Assembly: GCA_036768485.1 (NCBI GenBank)
Contig: JAVLUZ010000722.1
Span: 124,001 to 188,000, forward strand
DNA from: Mermis nigrescens
Taxonomy: Eukaryota; Nematoda; Enoplea; Mermithida; Mermithidae
Direction: 5' to 3'
Length of the DNA: 64,000 nucleotides
In this document: piece by piece, positions 43,470 through 55,682 of the stretch
Layout: each line of letters opens with the position of its first letter
Numbering within the stretch: the stretch's first letter is position 1
The notes under the pieces: model-generated
What the model was told of the DNA's origin: nothing
The model's database searches: none
Seen by the model: the letters and a program-made list of their open reading frames with translations, nothing else
Translations under genes and position numbers: made by a program

Positions 43470-43960
43470 CTATGATCTTGGAGGTTTATGGGTTTCCACC
43501 CCCAGCATTACCCCATTTTTTACGTCACCACAGAATTGGCGATTTACCACGAAATTCGTAGAAAATTTGCCGTTTTAAAGTTTTTAGCAACCTTTGACTC
43601 AAAAGTATCATATTTTCGGCGCTTCGTGCCTTATACCGATTTTTTGATTACATTTTGTCCAATTTACACTAATTACACTAATTTTTTGACACTTTCTCTT
43701 CTTTTTTGCTTTTACGTTCCAGAAGGACGCCGGATCGTTAGAAACACCGAAAAATGATGTTTTTGACCAAGATTTATTTTTTTGGTAATCGGCAGAGATT
43801 TTTCCGGATGCACAAAAGACTTTTCAAAACCGTCGTTGTACATGCGCAAAAAATTTTCGAGAATAAATCTTGCAAAACAGTTAGAAACTCGAGAAAATTT
43901 CCTATGCTTCGCGTCAAAATAAGCATAATGATTTGTTCTCTATGTTTTAGAAGCCAAAAT
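43470..43960 (+). repeat. Family C and family B fragments
   Basis: 43,470-43,760 follows family C (CTATGATCTTGGAGG start, hairpin GGCGCTTCGTGCC at 43,618-43,630). 43,775-43,950 follows family B (CGGCAGAGATTTTTCC, TTGTACATGCGCAAA). Ends are eroded. 43,961-44,360 shows nothing recognised except a weak hairpin relative at 44,254. Confidence 0.6.
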
Positions 43961-44368
43961 CAAATTTGAAAGCCAAAAATATTTAGATTTTCCGGCGTTG
44001 ATAAATGCTTTTTTTCACTTTACAAGGTTCGGGCATCCATTTAAAAATTTAAACCAGTCAATAATGTTTTTTTTAATTTTATTTAATAATTATTCAATAT
44101 TTAATAAAATCAAAAATTTAAAAATATGGACTAAACTTTATTTGCTTTATTTGAATGTCACGGGTAAGATGAAATTAGGCTTTCTAAACTAACTGTCATA
44201 AAAAACGTAGAGAATCAATTTACATCAAACGGCTAAAAAAGTCGAATTTTTCGAGGCTTTGCGCCGTATTGAAAAATTTCTGTAATTTTTATTGTCAGTG
44301 ACTCGTGAATTGCCGCAGTACGCTAACAAAGGTTAAAAGCATGTAAATTTGTACAAAATACATAGAAC

Positions 44369-44962
44369 CAGGTACGTATCTGGCTGTCCAGGGGGCCAAC
44401 ACCAATTGTCGGGGGACTAAGCCCAAAAAGGCCAAAAATATCACAAAATAATGTTTAAAAAGTCATAATTTTCCGATTTTGCTGAATTTTGGGGTCCGAA
44501 CCAGTGTTTTTTCAACTCGGCGAAGATTTTTCCCGACGTACAAAAAATTTTTGGGGACCGTCTTTGTACACATATACAAAGATTTTTGAGAAGACAAAAA
44601 TTGCAAAAAAGGTCTGAAATTCGCAATGAGTAATGGTTTGTTCTATATATCTTTATAATTGCATAAATTGCCTTTCAAAAGAAAAATTGTCAAATTTTTC
44701 GGCGCTTCGCGCCGTTTTAAGACGATTGTTAGTGATTTTTGCCCTAGGAGACCCAGAAATTAGCTAAAATACACTAGGCAAGGTCGAAAAACCCTGTTTT
44801 ACCACACTAAAATCGCTACTGTAGCATTTTATAGTACACAAAAATTTGTATGTACAAAATGTACAAAAACTTTTGGGGCCCATCTTTGTACATGAACAAA
44901 GCGGACCTTGTGTAACAAAAACACTGGTCCGAACCCCCATCCACCCCAGAGATACGTGCCTG
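44369..44962 (+). mobile_element. Family D hAT-type MITE holding a family B copy
   Basis: Ends CAGGTACGTATCTGG and AGATACGTGCCTG; flanks CATAGAAC (44,361-44,368) and CAAAGAAC (44,963-44,970) agree at 7 of 8. Confidence 0.9.
44502..44926 (+). mobile_element. Family B hAT-type MITE, copy 2
   Basis: Perfect 8-bp duplication GTCCGAAC (44,494-44,501 and 44,927-44,934). Ends CAGTGTTTTTTCAAC and AACAAAAACACTG. Exact hairpin at 44,701-44,713. Nested in family D. Confidence 0.93.
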
Positions 44963-45199
44963 CAAAGAACGCACGAATACACTACCATCTTATGCTGCAC
45001 TAGCATTTACTACGTGCAGAACGTACAAGAGGCTTTTAGGTACCGTCTTTGTACATGCACAAACGGACCTCGTGCAAAATTAAAAACAGCGTTTTTGACC
45101 CGCGCCCACTGTTTCTAGAGCCCAAAAAGGCAGTTCAGAAAGATTTCGCCCACCGCCACCCCGAGTACCCACGCTGCGCTCGTCCGGCGTAACACTAAC

Positions 45200-45529
45200 C
45201 ATAAACATGTCTTTCAGATCGGTTTCCTTGAATCTGAACGGTATATTCGAAACGTGGAGGCGTTTCGCCGAATCGATAACGCTAGTCGCCGGATTAGCGC
45301 CGGATTTGGACGACGCCGATCCGCCGGATCCGGCGACCGGCGCCGGAAGGCCGCCGTACGCGTCGGATCCGTTTAAACTCGACGCGTTGTCCGTTTGAGA
45401 CATCGACGACGGCATTTGGGGGCCGATTATCGGATTCGACGCGGCCGATTGCTGCTGCTGCGAATTTTGCAGCTCGACCGCCTGCTGTTGCATCTGCAAC
45501 GTTATTTGGTCGACTCCGGCGTAATCGCT
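45200..45529 (-). CDS. RBFOX: RBFOX exon with start of the RRM
   Basis: Reads from acceptor AATTCTAG|AGC through SDYAGVDQITLQMQQQAVE, a Gln/Ser-rich linker, a Gly/Ser/Ala stretch, then SAKRLHVSNIPFRFKETDLK, and ends DMFM|GTTAGT. Both borders phase 0, 110 codons. LHVSNI is RNP2; the His there and the Phe in IPFRF are the residues that hold the GCAUG core in the known RBFOX structure. The linker before the RRM is low complexity and differs from vertebrates. The acceptor's pyrimidine tract is weak, so the 5' border is less certain than the 3' one, but phase agrees with the next upstream exon. Confidence 0.93.
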
Positions 45530-45655
45530 CTAGAATTCCGGCCATTATTGCGGTGTAAACTAGTTCAATTATGCGAATAAAGAGTTCTCGCCGAGGGATT
45601 TTAACTTTTAGCAATCCTTGAGCTTTGCTACCAAACTTAAATGGACAGATAGGGC

Positions 45656-46299
45656 CAGGGGCGGATTTAAGGGGGCAAGGGCGTGCGAGGGGGACGCCCC
45701 GATTGGCCCAAAATATTTCGGAAAACGAAAGAATAGATATGTAATTTTCAATGATTTTAGGCCGTCAGTCGGTGATCATAATTTCTCAAATTTTTTCGGC
45801 GCTTCGCGCCACATAATACCTATCTATTAATGACATTTATTTTCGTTCTTAGCGGACTGGAAATCATGTTTTGCTCATAGAATAGGTTTTAAAACAATTC
45901 CAAGAGCATAAAAAGCTATTTCAGCATTGATTTATTCCATTTTCGAGCGTAACTTTTTGAAATTTTCGACGTCCCGCGTCAAAATCCAGAAAAACCGAGC
46001 AGTAAATCGAAGCTTCCAAACGTTCTTTCGCCTAATTTTCGCAAAATTCGCAAAATATCCGATGCTTCGCGCCGGGTTTTCGCTGAAGTCAAATGACTTT
46101 AATGACTTTTTCGCAAAAAAATATAAAACATTAAAATTTTTGGAAAAGTGTTGCATCAAAAGTGATTCAAATAAAAGTTGACAATGTAAAACGCTATTTC
46201 GCACGTGAAGAGCGACATTTCGCACCTATTTTTTGACTCTTCTTTTTAAAAAGCTGGGGTACCGCTTCCCCTTTAAAAACAATCATAGATCTGCCACTG
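45656..46299 (+). mobile_element. Family F hAT-type MITE, long copy
   Basis: Ends CAGGGGCGGATTTAAGG and AGATCTGCCACTG; flanks GATAGGGC (45,648-45,655) and GACAGGGC (46,300-46,307) agree at 7 of 8. Exact hairpin at 45,798-45,810 and a relative at 46,061-46,073. It is about 480 bp longer than the copy at 8,531. Confidence 0.88.
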
Positions 46300-46527
46300 G
46301 ACAGGGCCGGAAAATCCGAGAACAAAGCAAAAACTAAGAGACAATGGACATAGAATGTTTAAAAATCAGAATTTAAATTTAAAAATAATTTAATTGCAAT
46401 ACCCCCGGCAGTCACTCATCTCCATGTGCGTGTATGCTCGCGCCTACACTATGACAGAGTATTCCTATGCTATAACGTAGAATGTCGCAAGACGTCATTG
46501 TACGCTTTAACGTTGTTGTGTTAGAAC

Positions 46528-46963
46528 CAGTGTTTTTTGTATTCGGCAAAGATTTTTCCCGATGTACAAAGACTTCTGGGGACCGTCTTTGTACATGTAC
46601 AAAGATTTTTGGGAAGACAAGAACTGCAAAAAAGGTTTGAAATTTGCAAAAATTTTCGGCGCTTCGTGCCGAAATCGATGTAGTGTTCTATATATCTTTA
46701 TAATCTCAGAAATTGCATTTTGAAAGGGAAAATGTCCAATTTTTTCGGCGCTTCGCACCGTTTTGAGAGGATTGTTAGTGATTTTTGCCCTCAGAAACCC
46801 AGAAATAAGCTGAAATACACTACCAAGGTCGAACAACTTTGTTTTTGATACACTTAAATCGCTACTATTATAGTACCCAAAATTTGTGCGTACAAAATGT
46901 GCATAGACTTTTAGGGACCAGCTTTGTACATGTACTAACGGACCTTGTACCAAAAAAACACTG
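46528..46963 (+). mobile_element. Family B hAT-type MITE, copy 3
   Basis: Perfect 8-bp duplication GTTAGAAC (46,520-46,527 and 46,964-46,971). Ends CAGTGTTTTTTGTATTC and CAAAAAAACACTG. Hairpin relatives at 46,658-46,670 and 46,747-46,759. Confidence 0.95.
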
Positions 46964-46971
46964 GTTAGAAC

Positions 46972-47771
46972 ACATATGACGACGCACGGGTTTTAAGACC
47001 ACGCTAATGGAAGTTGCCCCGAGCTAATGAAAATTTTGGCTGTTAGCAAGACGTGTTAACGGGCTAACGGATACGAAGACGTTTTTTGGTAAAGGTGTAG
47101 TAATTTCAAGCGCGTTTTAACGTATTTTCGAGCAAAATTCCAAAATGTTTTCGGCGCTTCTCGCCGAGTGTCCTACTCACTATTTACTTAACCTCAAGCG
47201 CGCGATTTAAAAACTCCACCATCGATTTACTTATGTGCACTCTAATAGATTTAGCACTTATCTCACTTACTTGTATACCGATTTCTGGCACATAATAATT
47301 ACTTTGTGACAACTTTTGCACTGTTTCCTATTGTTTGAGGATAAAATTACCTTCGTCACGTTCATTTTATCATTCAATTCAGCATCGGTTCAAATATCTC
47401 AAATTAGTATATGGCGACCGCATTATCATTTCCGATGTTGTAATGGGTACAAAGGTTCAATTTGTTAGTTTATTGAGCATTAGGAAGCCAATAATTGTGA
47501 TTTAGCAAGAAATTTCTCGATTTATTCAAAATCTAGGAAATACGAGTACATTGATCAAGAACAAAATCAACCTGCAGAATATCACGGCATTCTCAAGCAG
47601 CTAAATTAAAAAGCAAAAGGACATGCCTTACTGACACTATATGTACGTATTATACAGGATAAAAAAACTGGCTTGCTAATGCAGCCTATCCCGAGCTAAC
47701 GGAGAAAATTTGCATCAGCACTGGTGCTAATAGGGGTCGTGCTAAAAAAAGCTGCGACGACGTCTTAGGCA
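46972..47771. repeat. Unassigned element-like segment
   Basis: Both ends carry similar words (CCCGAGCTAA, GTGCTAA/CACGCTAATGG) and a hairpin relative GGCGCTTCTCGCC lies at 47,153-47,165. Possibly another MITE; its ends and target duplication could not be fixed. Confidence 0.4.
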
Positions 47772-47779
47772 CGTATGAC

Positions 47780-47950
47780 TAGGCAGGTAGCTATGGGGAA
47801 TGGGGGTCCCGCGGACCACCCAAAATCAGAAAAATCGAGAAAACAGGATTTTTGAAACGTTATTTTGTGCTATTTTTCGCCTTTTTTGGCTAATCCTCCC
47901 AAAATTGGTATTGATCCCCCTCGAAAATAGGACGGTCAGCTACGTGCCGG
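47780..47950 (-). mobile_element. Family D hAT-type MITE, copy 4
   Basis: Flanked by CGTATGAC at 47,772-47,779 and 47,951-47,958 (the match extends one base further). Ends TAGGCAGGTAGC and CAGCTACGTGCCGG; family core reversed. Confidence 0.88.
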
Positions 47951-47959
47951 CGTATGACT

Positions 47960-48526
47960 GAAGACGGGATTTTTCAGGCGCAAAAATAAGCAGGTGCAAG
48001 CATCGGCCGATTAGGTGAAAACGACTAATCAATTTCGTACACAACGTACACACGTTTTAACAGTATAATTGAGTGCAAAACAGGCTTTAAGTGTCAAAAA
48101 CTGCGAAAAAATTTCTAGAAAATAATAGCTTTTAGGAGCTAGCATTTACAAAATCCGGTTGCTATTACGACATTAATGTGACATCCTTAGCAAAACTTTG
48201 TATAATCTTCAAATTTCGCAATGAGCGAATATTCGAATACGAAGTTTTTGATAACACATCGTGAAAAAGTTGAATTTCAGTAATTTTAAAATACTGATCG
48301 CTCAAAGCTCGTCATCAAGTGAACATTGAACGGTCTACTGCTCTAATAATACCATTTTTTAACACCAGACATTGGCGAACAGAATTCAAACCGTCGTCGA
48401 ATAGGCGAGAAAAAATTGCGGATTATTTTATTTATATCATTTTAATCAGCTTACTCGTAATTATTACGGTATTTGATTGTTTTGATTAGTTTTTCAATTT
48501 ATTCATTTTATGCCAGACCATCTTAC
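47960..48526. other. RBFOX intron, nothing recognised
   Basis: AT-rich; begins at the donor GTAAGA of the exon at 48,527. Confidence 0.5.
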
Positions 48527-48750
48527 TTTAATGTGAGCCAGCGAGGAATCGAGGCCATTAGTCGTTTGACTACAGTAATTAGCACTTTGCTGTTGCTGCT
48601 GCTGCTGCTGCTGCTGTTGATAGGAGGCGACGGCCATGGCATTCACAGAATTCATAAGGTCCGCCCCCGAAACGCCGGCGGTCGACCAAAAATGATGCGG
48701 TATCGGCTGTATTGAAGGTATACCCGATACTGATATGTTGACCGGATAGG
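48527..48750 (-). CDS. RBFOX: RBFOX low-complexity exon with poly-Gln
   Basis: Starts after CGATTTAG with CC completing an Ala codon, then YPVNISVSGIPSIQPIPHH, FWSTAGVSGADLMNSVNAMA, a run of about ten Gln encoded by CAG/CAA, and NGLDSSLAHIK, ending at GTAAGA in phase 0. 2 + 222 nt. There is no folded domain; such Gln-rich segments are common in N-terminal regions of RBFOX proteins. Membership in the gene rests on strand, phase agreement at both ends and neighbouring exons, not on similarity. Confidence 0.8.
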
Positions 48751-48909
48751 CTAAATCGACGCACGTATATAAATTACGATGCCTGTTCTACTTTAAATTA
48801 TATTGAAAAATGAGGTTCAAAATATTGAATTATTTTTAAAAATATATTTTTAAAAATAAAGAAGACGTTTGACAGCTACGAAACATTCTAAAAATCGATG
48901 GAAGCTAAC

Positions 48910-49180
48910 CGAGTTGTTGGCCAGCGTTGACTTGATTAGCAAATAGCTGTTGGTTGAACTGAGCGGCGGCGTTCGACGACGACGACGCGACGCCGGCCTG
49001 AGCGCCGGCGGCCGCCGTGTACGCCGCCAGCTGTTGCAGTTGAAGCGGCGTTAGGGAGGCCGCCGCCGCTGACGTCGGCGTCATGCCGCCGGCGCCCACC
49101 GCCGACGGCTGAATGACGCCCGACGCCGCCGTTGGGTAACCGGCGGCCGCCAGTGCCGCCTGATAATTTGACATCATTTG
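48910..49180 (-). CDS. RBFOX: RBFOX low-complexity exon, Ala/Gln-rich
   Basis: Starts after GTTCTTTTTCAG with QMMSNYQAALAAAGYP, runs through an Ala/Thr/Ser-rich segment (LTPLQLQQLAAYTAAAGAQ), and ends NAGQQL plus one base at GTTAGC. 271 nt, phase 0 in and phase 1 out, matching the CC that opens the exon at 48,750. GC content is much higher than the neighbouring introns (many GCC/GCG/GGC codons). The two Met codons near its start could also serve for initiation in some transcripts. Confidence 0.8.
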
Positions 49181-49340
49181 CTGAAAAAGAACTGCGCAAT
49201 GTATGAGATTGCGTTAACATAACAATTTGTGTAAACTTGTGTAAACATAAAGAGAGGACGCCGCAGACGAAATGAGATATCGACAATCAAAATTGGATAT
49301 TACAGGTAAATATACACTATACATGTGCATGGTATATAAG

Positions 49341-49717
49341 TAGTGATAAAACGGATCCTCAATGTCAATTTATCCAGATTCGGATCCTAGTTTTCGCAAC
49401 TTTCGGGTCCTAGTTTTTGCAATTTCCGGGTCCGAATCTTAATTCTCACAACTTCCGGATCAGGTGTGTGAAAAAACTGATTTCGTTTTAATTCTAAATA
49501 TAACTTCATAAGTGTCACTTTTCCTAATAAAAGCGGAAGATTCCACATATGTATTTGTTTGACGGAATGCCTAAGGAGTCGTTTCCGGATCCGGTTAGCG
49601 AAAATTCAAACTTTTGGATCCGGATCCGGGTAACGAGAATTCAAACTTCCGGATCCGGATCCGGGTAGTAAAAATTCAAACTTCCGATTCTGGATCTGGG
49701 TACCCGTTTCATCACTA
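49341..49717 (+). mobile_element. hAT-like MITE with GGATCC-rich arms
   Basis: Ends TAGTGATAAAACGGATCC and GGGTACCCGTTTCATCACTA are inverted copies. Inside, CGGATCCGGATCCGGGTA-type words repeat three times with AATTCAAACTTC spacers. No clean target duplication. The end resembles those near 57,481 and 58,591. Confidence 0.7.
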
Positions 49718-49978
49718 ATGGTAACCCCATACATTGACACGTGTGGAAAAATCGCCCCTTTTTGTCAACAATCTTCCAGATTTTCGGACGAGGAACACTT
49801 AAGGACGAAATCAATATTTTTTACATTCAATCCGACTTATCTATGCTTCCCAGAGCACCTTGACTAAGAAGTTCAATTCAATCACATTGAGTAGTAATTT
49901 CTGACTATTTAAATATTTGCGACTGTTCGAAATATGCGTAACCTAATCTGAGATGCAAAAACGTTGAAATCTTATACC

Positions 49979-50384
49979 CATACATGATCTTGGGGGTTTG
50001 GGGGGTTTCACCCACCCGCAGAATCATTTTTCACCCCCGGAAAAAAATTTTTCACCCCCCCAGAATTGGCGATTTTTCAAAAGTTTCCTAAACTTACCTG
50101 AAAATTGGTAGAAAAAGTCTTTTTAAGGGTTTTTGGCTATCTATTTGCTCAAAATCGCCAAATTTTCGGCGCTTCGCGCCATATATTCATGTTTTAAGCG
50201 ATATATTGGTCAATTTATTCGACTTTTTTCGAAATTTGTTTTATGATTTCATGCTCTAGAAGGATAGAGTATCGTCAGAAACGCCAAAAAACGATGTTTT
50301 TCAAGGCGTACCGGCCATTTTTGGGCCCAAAAAAGGCACTTTAGGTTTTCTACCCCCCCAGAATTCCCATACTGTGCATGTATG
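49979..50384 (+). mobile_element. Family C hAT-type MITE
   Basis: Ends CATACATGATCTTGG and CTGTGCATGTATG; flanks CTTATACC (49,971-49,978) and CTTAGACT (50,385-50,392) agree at 6 of 8. Exact hairpin at 50,168-50,180. Confidence 0.78.
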
Positions 50385-50734
50385 CTTAGACTCCAATCAT
50401 TCTTTTCCGTTGTTTACAAGCTAACGGTACAGTTATGACTTAATCGTCTTACATTTTCTGGTCCCGACCTCTTTTAGGATGAGGTGCGTCAACCTCTAAA
50501 ATCAAATGAAATCCATAAATTAATTACTTCTAAGACAAACTTTTTATTGTCTTATTGGACTTAGCCACCTTATTCTGATTTGTAGCATAATAGACTAGAA
50601 TAAATGTTTTCAAATTATCGGAGGACCAAATCTGCTATTCGTGTGCTCAATTCACGTTAATAATAAAACCGTTCAAGATTTATGACAAGTTTATAAACCG
50701 ACAGCATACATATATTGATGAAAATTTTACTTAC

Positions 50735-50823
50735 CCCTAGCAACATTACGTTGGCGTGAGATAATCCAACGATCGGCGTATTGTAAGCCAGTGAGCGTAA
50801 TTTGAGAATAATAAGAAATAAGC
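50735..50823 (-). CDS. Possible upstream RBFOX exon
   Basis: A strong donor (GGG|GTAAGT) closes an open segment reading NTPIVGLSHANVMLLG in phase 0, which fits the phase-0 start QMMSNYQ of the exon at 49,180. The acceptor would be one of two identical TATTCTCAG sites created by a 22-bp tandem duplication (50,804-50,847). No similarity to a known RBFOX N-terminus was recognised, so this may be chance. Confidence 0.3.
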
Positions 50824-50847
50824 CTGAGAATAATAAGAAATAAGCCT
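50804..50847 (-). repeat. 22-bp tandem duplication containing a splice-acceptor-like word
   Basis: Two exact copies of GAGAATAATAAGAAATAAGC plus CT (+ strand). On the - strand each gives TTCTTATTATTCTCAG-like acceptor sequence. Confidence 0.9.
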
Positions 50848-53800
50848 GAGAATAATTTTTGTTTCAACAATAATTAGTTTTAAAAAGTTCGGTATCAAAT
50901 TATCTGAAAAGCGTTCGCCGTGATGCAATTATGCGAGTAGCAGCAGAACATAAATTGAGAACCGCACACTTGCAAATCCAGAATAAAATTGAGGAAATTT
51001 ATATGTGCCATAGACATTCTCCTTCTGGTATAAACTACACCTTTAAATCTTTCGAAATTCTCGTTCAAAATTAGGCATCTCTCAATATTGAATCTTCAAA
51101 AATTGACGAAAGACCGGGGAATGTATATTTTTCATCCAAAAAAATCAGACTTTCCCATTAAACGATTAAGTCCCAGAAATCCTAATGGCCAATATTTTGT
51201 CAATACCCAATCATAAAGCTCTTTACGCCTGGCCGGAATTCAATTAATCCAATATTGCCTCAAAACAGCGCTGATGCGGAGCAGAATGCGATCGGTTTAC
51301 AAATAACCGAACGAATGAATGAAAAACGGAAGACGAATATCGATCGCGCGACAGCTTGTAATGACGAAGCGGAAAATCGTAGCTAAATCAAAATATGTTA
51401 TCTGTACATCCTCCAATTCGACTATAAGTACAGTTAAGGAATGGAGTGCAATTTTTTTAGCAATTCTCGAAAACAAACCGCAGCATAGCATTAACTGACC
51501 GTTTATCATTGATTAAATCAGTAAAAAAGAGATTCGCTAGCGCTCCTCAAGAGACGCTTTGGCTGATTTGAATAAGAGACACACACACAATTTGCATAAG
51601 CTTCCGAATTTCGACGCGAGTTTACTCAAGCATTAAGTCCACGCATGACGGAGAAGGACAGCTAACGTAAAATATGCGATACATTATGTATAAAACATAA
51701 TCTATGTAATTTATACATTATATACACTATACATGTACACGACGAAAAGCAGACATAATTTCGTATCATGCACGCCAGCTTGAAAACGACTGCATAATGC
51801 GTAAACGAAATTGGGCTATCGCCACGGGGAATGCTTTGGAAAACCCTATGGAATTATTCACAGAAACTAAAAATAATGACCGTGCATTCCCGAAATAAAT
51901 CACAGAAAAAATATTTATTGAAAGAGCATTCAAAAGAGTATTTTTCGATCAAACAGCTAGATAAAAGATGTAGTAAAACGTAGGTTGCGCACAGGACCTC
52001 ATAAATCGTAAGCGTATCGAGCGTCGCAACGTCTTTAAAAAGCCTAACATAGTTCCGTCTTCGTTTAATTTTGTTACTTCGAAATTTCAAGATACCAATA
52101 GAGCTTCATGGCTTGTTACGCAACATAGCAGCGAGCCTGTGATCCGTAAGCGCATTAAACAAGCTAATTGTTAAGCGAATAGGAAGAGCCGAGAAGCTGG
52201 CGCGTGTATTCGACTCGTGTTTGTCAAAAAGCTTTAAATACACTCTTTAGCAAGGCTCTATACCTAGTTAACGCCCACCAATGTGCTTAAGAAGCTTGCT
52301 TGAAACGAAAATGTGGACGAGCACTTCTCAGAATATTATCGAGCAGAGGCGGCTGCTTAATTGACAAAGATGTAAGGGCAAAAACCCTTAGGCTCCTTGA
52401 TATAGTTAAGCAGTTTTTAAAACCTTTGATTAATAAGTGTAGATGCCGCGTGATATACAATCACGTTTACGATAAAACATGTCAATCAGTATGAATCCAT
52501 TTTCACGATAGAACAAAGAAAATATCCAGCAGACGACAATTATTCGTAGTACAATTCAAAAAAATGTAGATTGCTAATGCTAAGGACGAAAAAGCCAACC
52601 TAATTTTGGGAAATGCGAAGATCTCTGACTTATGATAAGAAAATGGAAGAAACTTTAAATTTAGGGAAAATAAGCAGAAATCGTAAAATAATAGCAAATT
52701 CAAATTACAAAAATTGTTGAATAAACTGAACAAAGAAAACTTCTCACGAATAATTTTCTCTTTGATCAACTTGCTAAAAGGTTTAAACCTCAATAAAAGG
52801 TAAGCGATTATTTTTTGTATTATCGAATAGAAAGTACTCGTCAAGAAAAATTTTTGATGAAATAAAGTTGTGAAATTTCAAAATGAACGGGTAATCTTAG
52901 GAGTGACGAAACTCAATTCAATACGCTAGGCCGATAGCTAAAGCAAGCTGCATCTTCATGAATATACTGAAATAACAAGATGAATTTCAACGTAGAAGTA
53001 CAATTCAAATTATGTCCGAGCTATCCGACAAACGGTGTGCAATTAATTTTACGTAGTAATCTCAATCCGCTGAACTATGAAAAAAGTATAATGTTGTACA
53101 ACTGAGAATTTGGAAACAATTATAAGCGTCAAAAAATCTTCTCCAATCGACGAAGCCTAAGATACACACGCACCTGCACGCCACACACACTGTAGCTATT
53201 ACTCGTAATTCCAGTGTTTTATTAGTTTTTGCTGTTGTCCGTTAATCTGTCAGACATTTCATAGCTATTCATGGATTCATTCAGCTTAATTCAATGAAAA
53301 CCGCTTCAAAGGCATATTTACTACGATTCAAATGTCTTTTAATCCTTGAATCATTTTGCCTTGACTGAAACCCAACTTGCACGATTTAGCCATTTCGGCG
53401 CAGAAATCTATTATAAATGTGCGCTAAAACTGATAAAATAATGCTAAAAAATCAAATTTGTTCAATAGTCTATAATAGCAAACTTATTTCTCGACAAGAA
53501 AAGCATTCGATTATGAGGAGGTAAGCTATAATTATTAGACGATCAATCAGCGGACTGCAAATAGACCAAACATATTGTGATAATTTGGTTGGATGGAACA
53601 CTTATTTCCGGCAGTCGTATTATATAGAACCATTTCCTTTCTCTTCAGTGCAATTCTTAATGTGAACAATTTTTATACCAAAAATTACGAGTAACTTCGA
53701 GGTCAAAGTAATTATGTATCACTTGATTAGGCAAATTATCCTAATTAATGCACAGTGACTGATGTTTAGTGTTTCATTAATTGAAGTATGAAGTGGTTTT

Positions 53801-55140
53801 TCGACCAAAAAGGACTAGAATCGGAGCTTTAAAGCTGATTAATTTCTGTGCTGAAAAGCTCGATGTTAGCATGTTCAAAAAAGATTATTGACTTCGGTCC
53901 TTGAAGACTAATAAATTATAAAAAGAATCGGGAAGTATATAACTAGAGTAGGTGCAGTACAGACGTCTCTTTAAATGAAATTTAGTGAATGCTGCACAAT
54001 TTTCTGTTTATTGCCGTTTTAATAAGTCTCATATCAGTCTATTATCTTGCTTGCACTATTATAAGTGCAGCCCAACTATACATTAAACGCTAAAAATCTA
54101 ATCATATTTACTCACTTTGTGCAAACAATCAACCATCTTTACCGCATAGATAACACAAAGGTAAAAAAGCTTGCAATATGCATCAATAAAGTAGTCTTTC
54201 ACCGATAAGAAATGAACTTAATGTCGATTATCCGAAACTTCCACTCAACACCCAAACATGTGAAGGTAAAGCTATCTGCAGTGATGCAGTAACCGCACAA
54301 ACATCCTTAATTTCATATATTTTCTAATTTTTTCCGAATTTTTGATACTGATGGAGTTAATTGGATGATAAACATTCAATTAATGCAAAAAATTGCCCAT
54401 TATGACGGTTTTTTGCTTTCATATTTGTAATTCTCAGGCGTATAAAAGTTCAGCTCGTCCGTACTTGATAACGTAACAAATTATGTTCTCTCATATTAGC
54501 TAATAAAACTAAAATTCCAACCCGATCCATTCATTCAATGGAAACAAGAGTAGACTTATAACATGAACTTAGATAGGCGAATAAAGACTAATGCGCCACG
54601 GCTCTAAGCTCTTTGGTACATGCATGATGCACCTAATCAAAATAATCGAAATGACGCTATAGCAGAAGCAGATTAGTTTTATTTTACAAGATGTTCAAAA
54701 TAAGCTGGACAAAAAACCAGGGACGAGCGGCAGAACAGCTTGGATAAAAAGCCATAAAAACAATGTACCACCAGAAGCAATCAAAATTTGACGCAAAAGA
54801 GAAAATGAGGAAAGAAGAACCCGAGCGATAGTATCACCTCATCAAAAGGAAATGCATTATCGACGCAGGAATAAAAGGAAAAGGATTGCAAAAAAACCAG
54901 TAAATGATAAAAAATGCTGATAAATCTGAAGAACACCTAAGACACTTGGAATCGCCTTTATGCCAATTACTCTGCCGCCAACTAGCCAACATAACAGAGC
55001 AATGTTGAGTAATAAAAGAAGCATCAAGTCTAAAAAATATAGTTTTAGCCGAATAAAAGCGCAAAGCTAGGCTAAAAAATTGAGAAAAACGTGACTTCAT
55101 CGCAATTTATGCATTTTAGGGAGAACAATTTATTGTTTAG
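50848..55140. other. Long AT-rich stretch without recognised genes or repeats
   Basis: No exon, transposon end or RNA gene could be supported. It differs from the rest of the window in having no member of families A-F. It may be RBFOX 5' intron or intergenic DNA. Confidence 0.5.
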
Positions 55141-55330
55141 AAGTACACATAGGCATAGGAGGTATTACCCCTACCTAAGTTTTGAAAAATCAAATACTGT
55201 CAGACGATTTTGAGAAAACGAAAGATGCTGCAAGATATTTTGTGCTTGATGTGGTAAAAAGGACCGCAGATTCTACTTGAAAACGGTAAAATTATCAGTT
55301 TTCCGGCAATTCGCGCCGTATGGATAATGT
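55140..55330 (+). repeat. Family E fragment
   Basis: Words AGGAGGTATTACCCC, ACTGTCAGACGATTT and hairpin relative GGCAATTCGCGCC (55,305-55,317). Confidence 0.6.
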
Positions 55331-55682
55331 CTTTAATCTTTTATACTTGTAGTCATTTGAGACACACAAATTGACGAAGGCACACTAGTAAAGATAAAAA
55401 AGGCAGTTTAAGCGAATAAAACGCATTTCGGCATGTATATTATAGTAAAAACACTATAATTTATTATATGTATGCAAAATGAGCAATGATTTTTATTAAT
55501 CTCCTTTGTTCGTGTAAAAATGGACCTCTTACAAAAAATGATCGCGATTTACCGTCTGACCATATCCGGACTTCACCCCTCTGCACAACCTCTACCTTTC
55601 CCACGTATGTTAAGAAGAACGAAGACTAAGCAAATAAGTCATTTTACTCCAACTGAACATTCTAAACAATGCAGAGCACTCA

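Noticed and set aside
48579..48764. Ala-rich frame on the - strand and Leu-rich frame on the + strand
   Set aside because: They are other frames of the CAG run in the RBFOX exon; phase joins support only the Gln frame.
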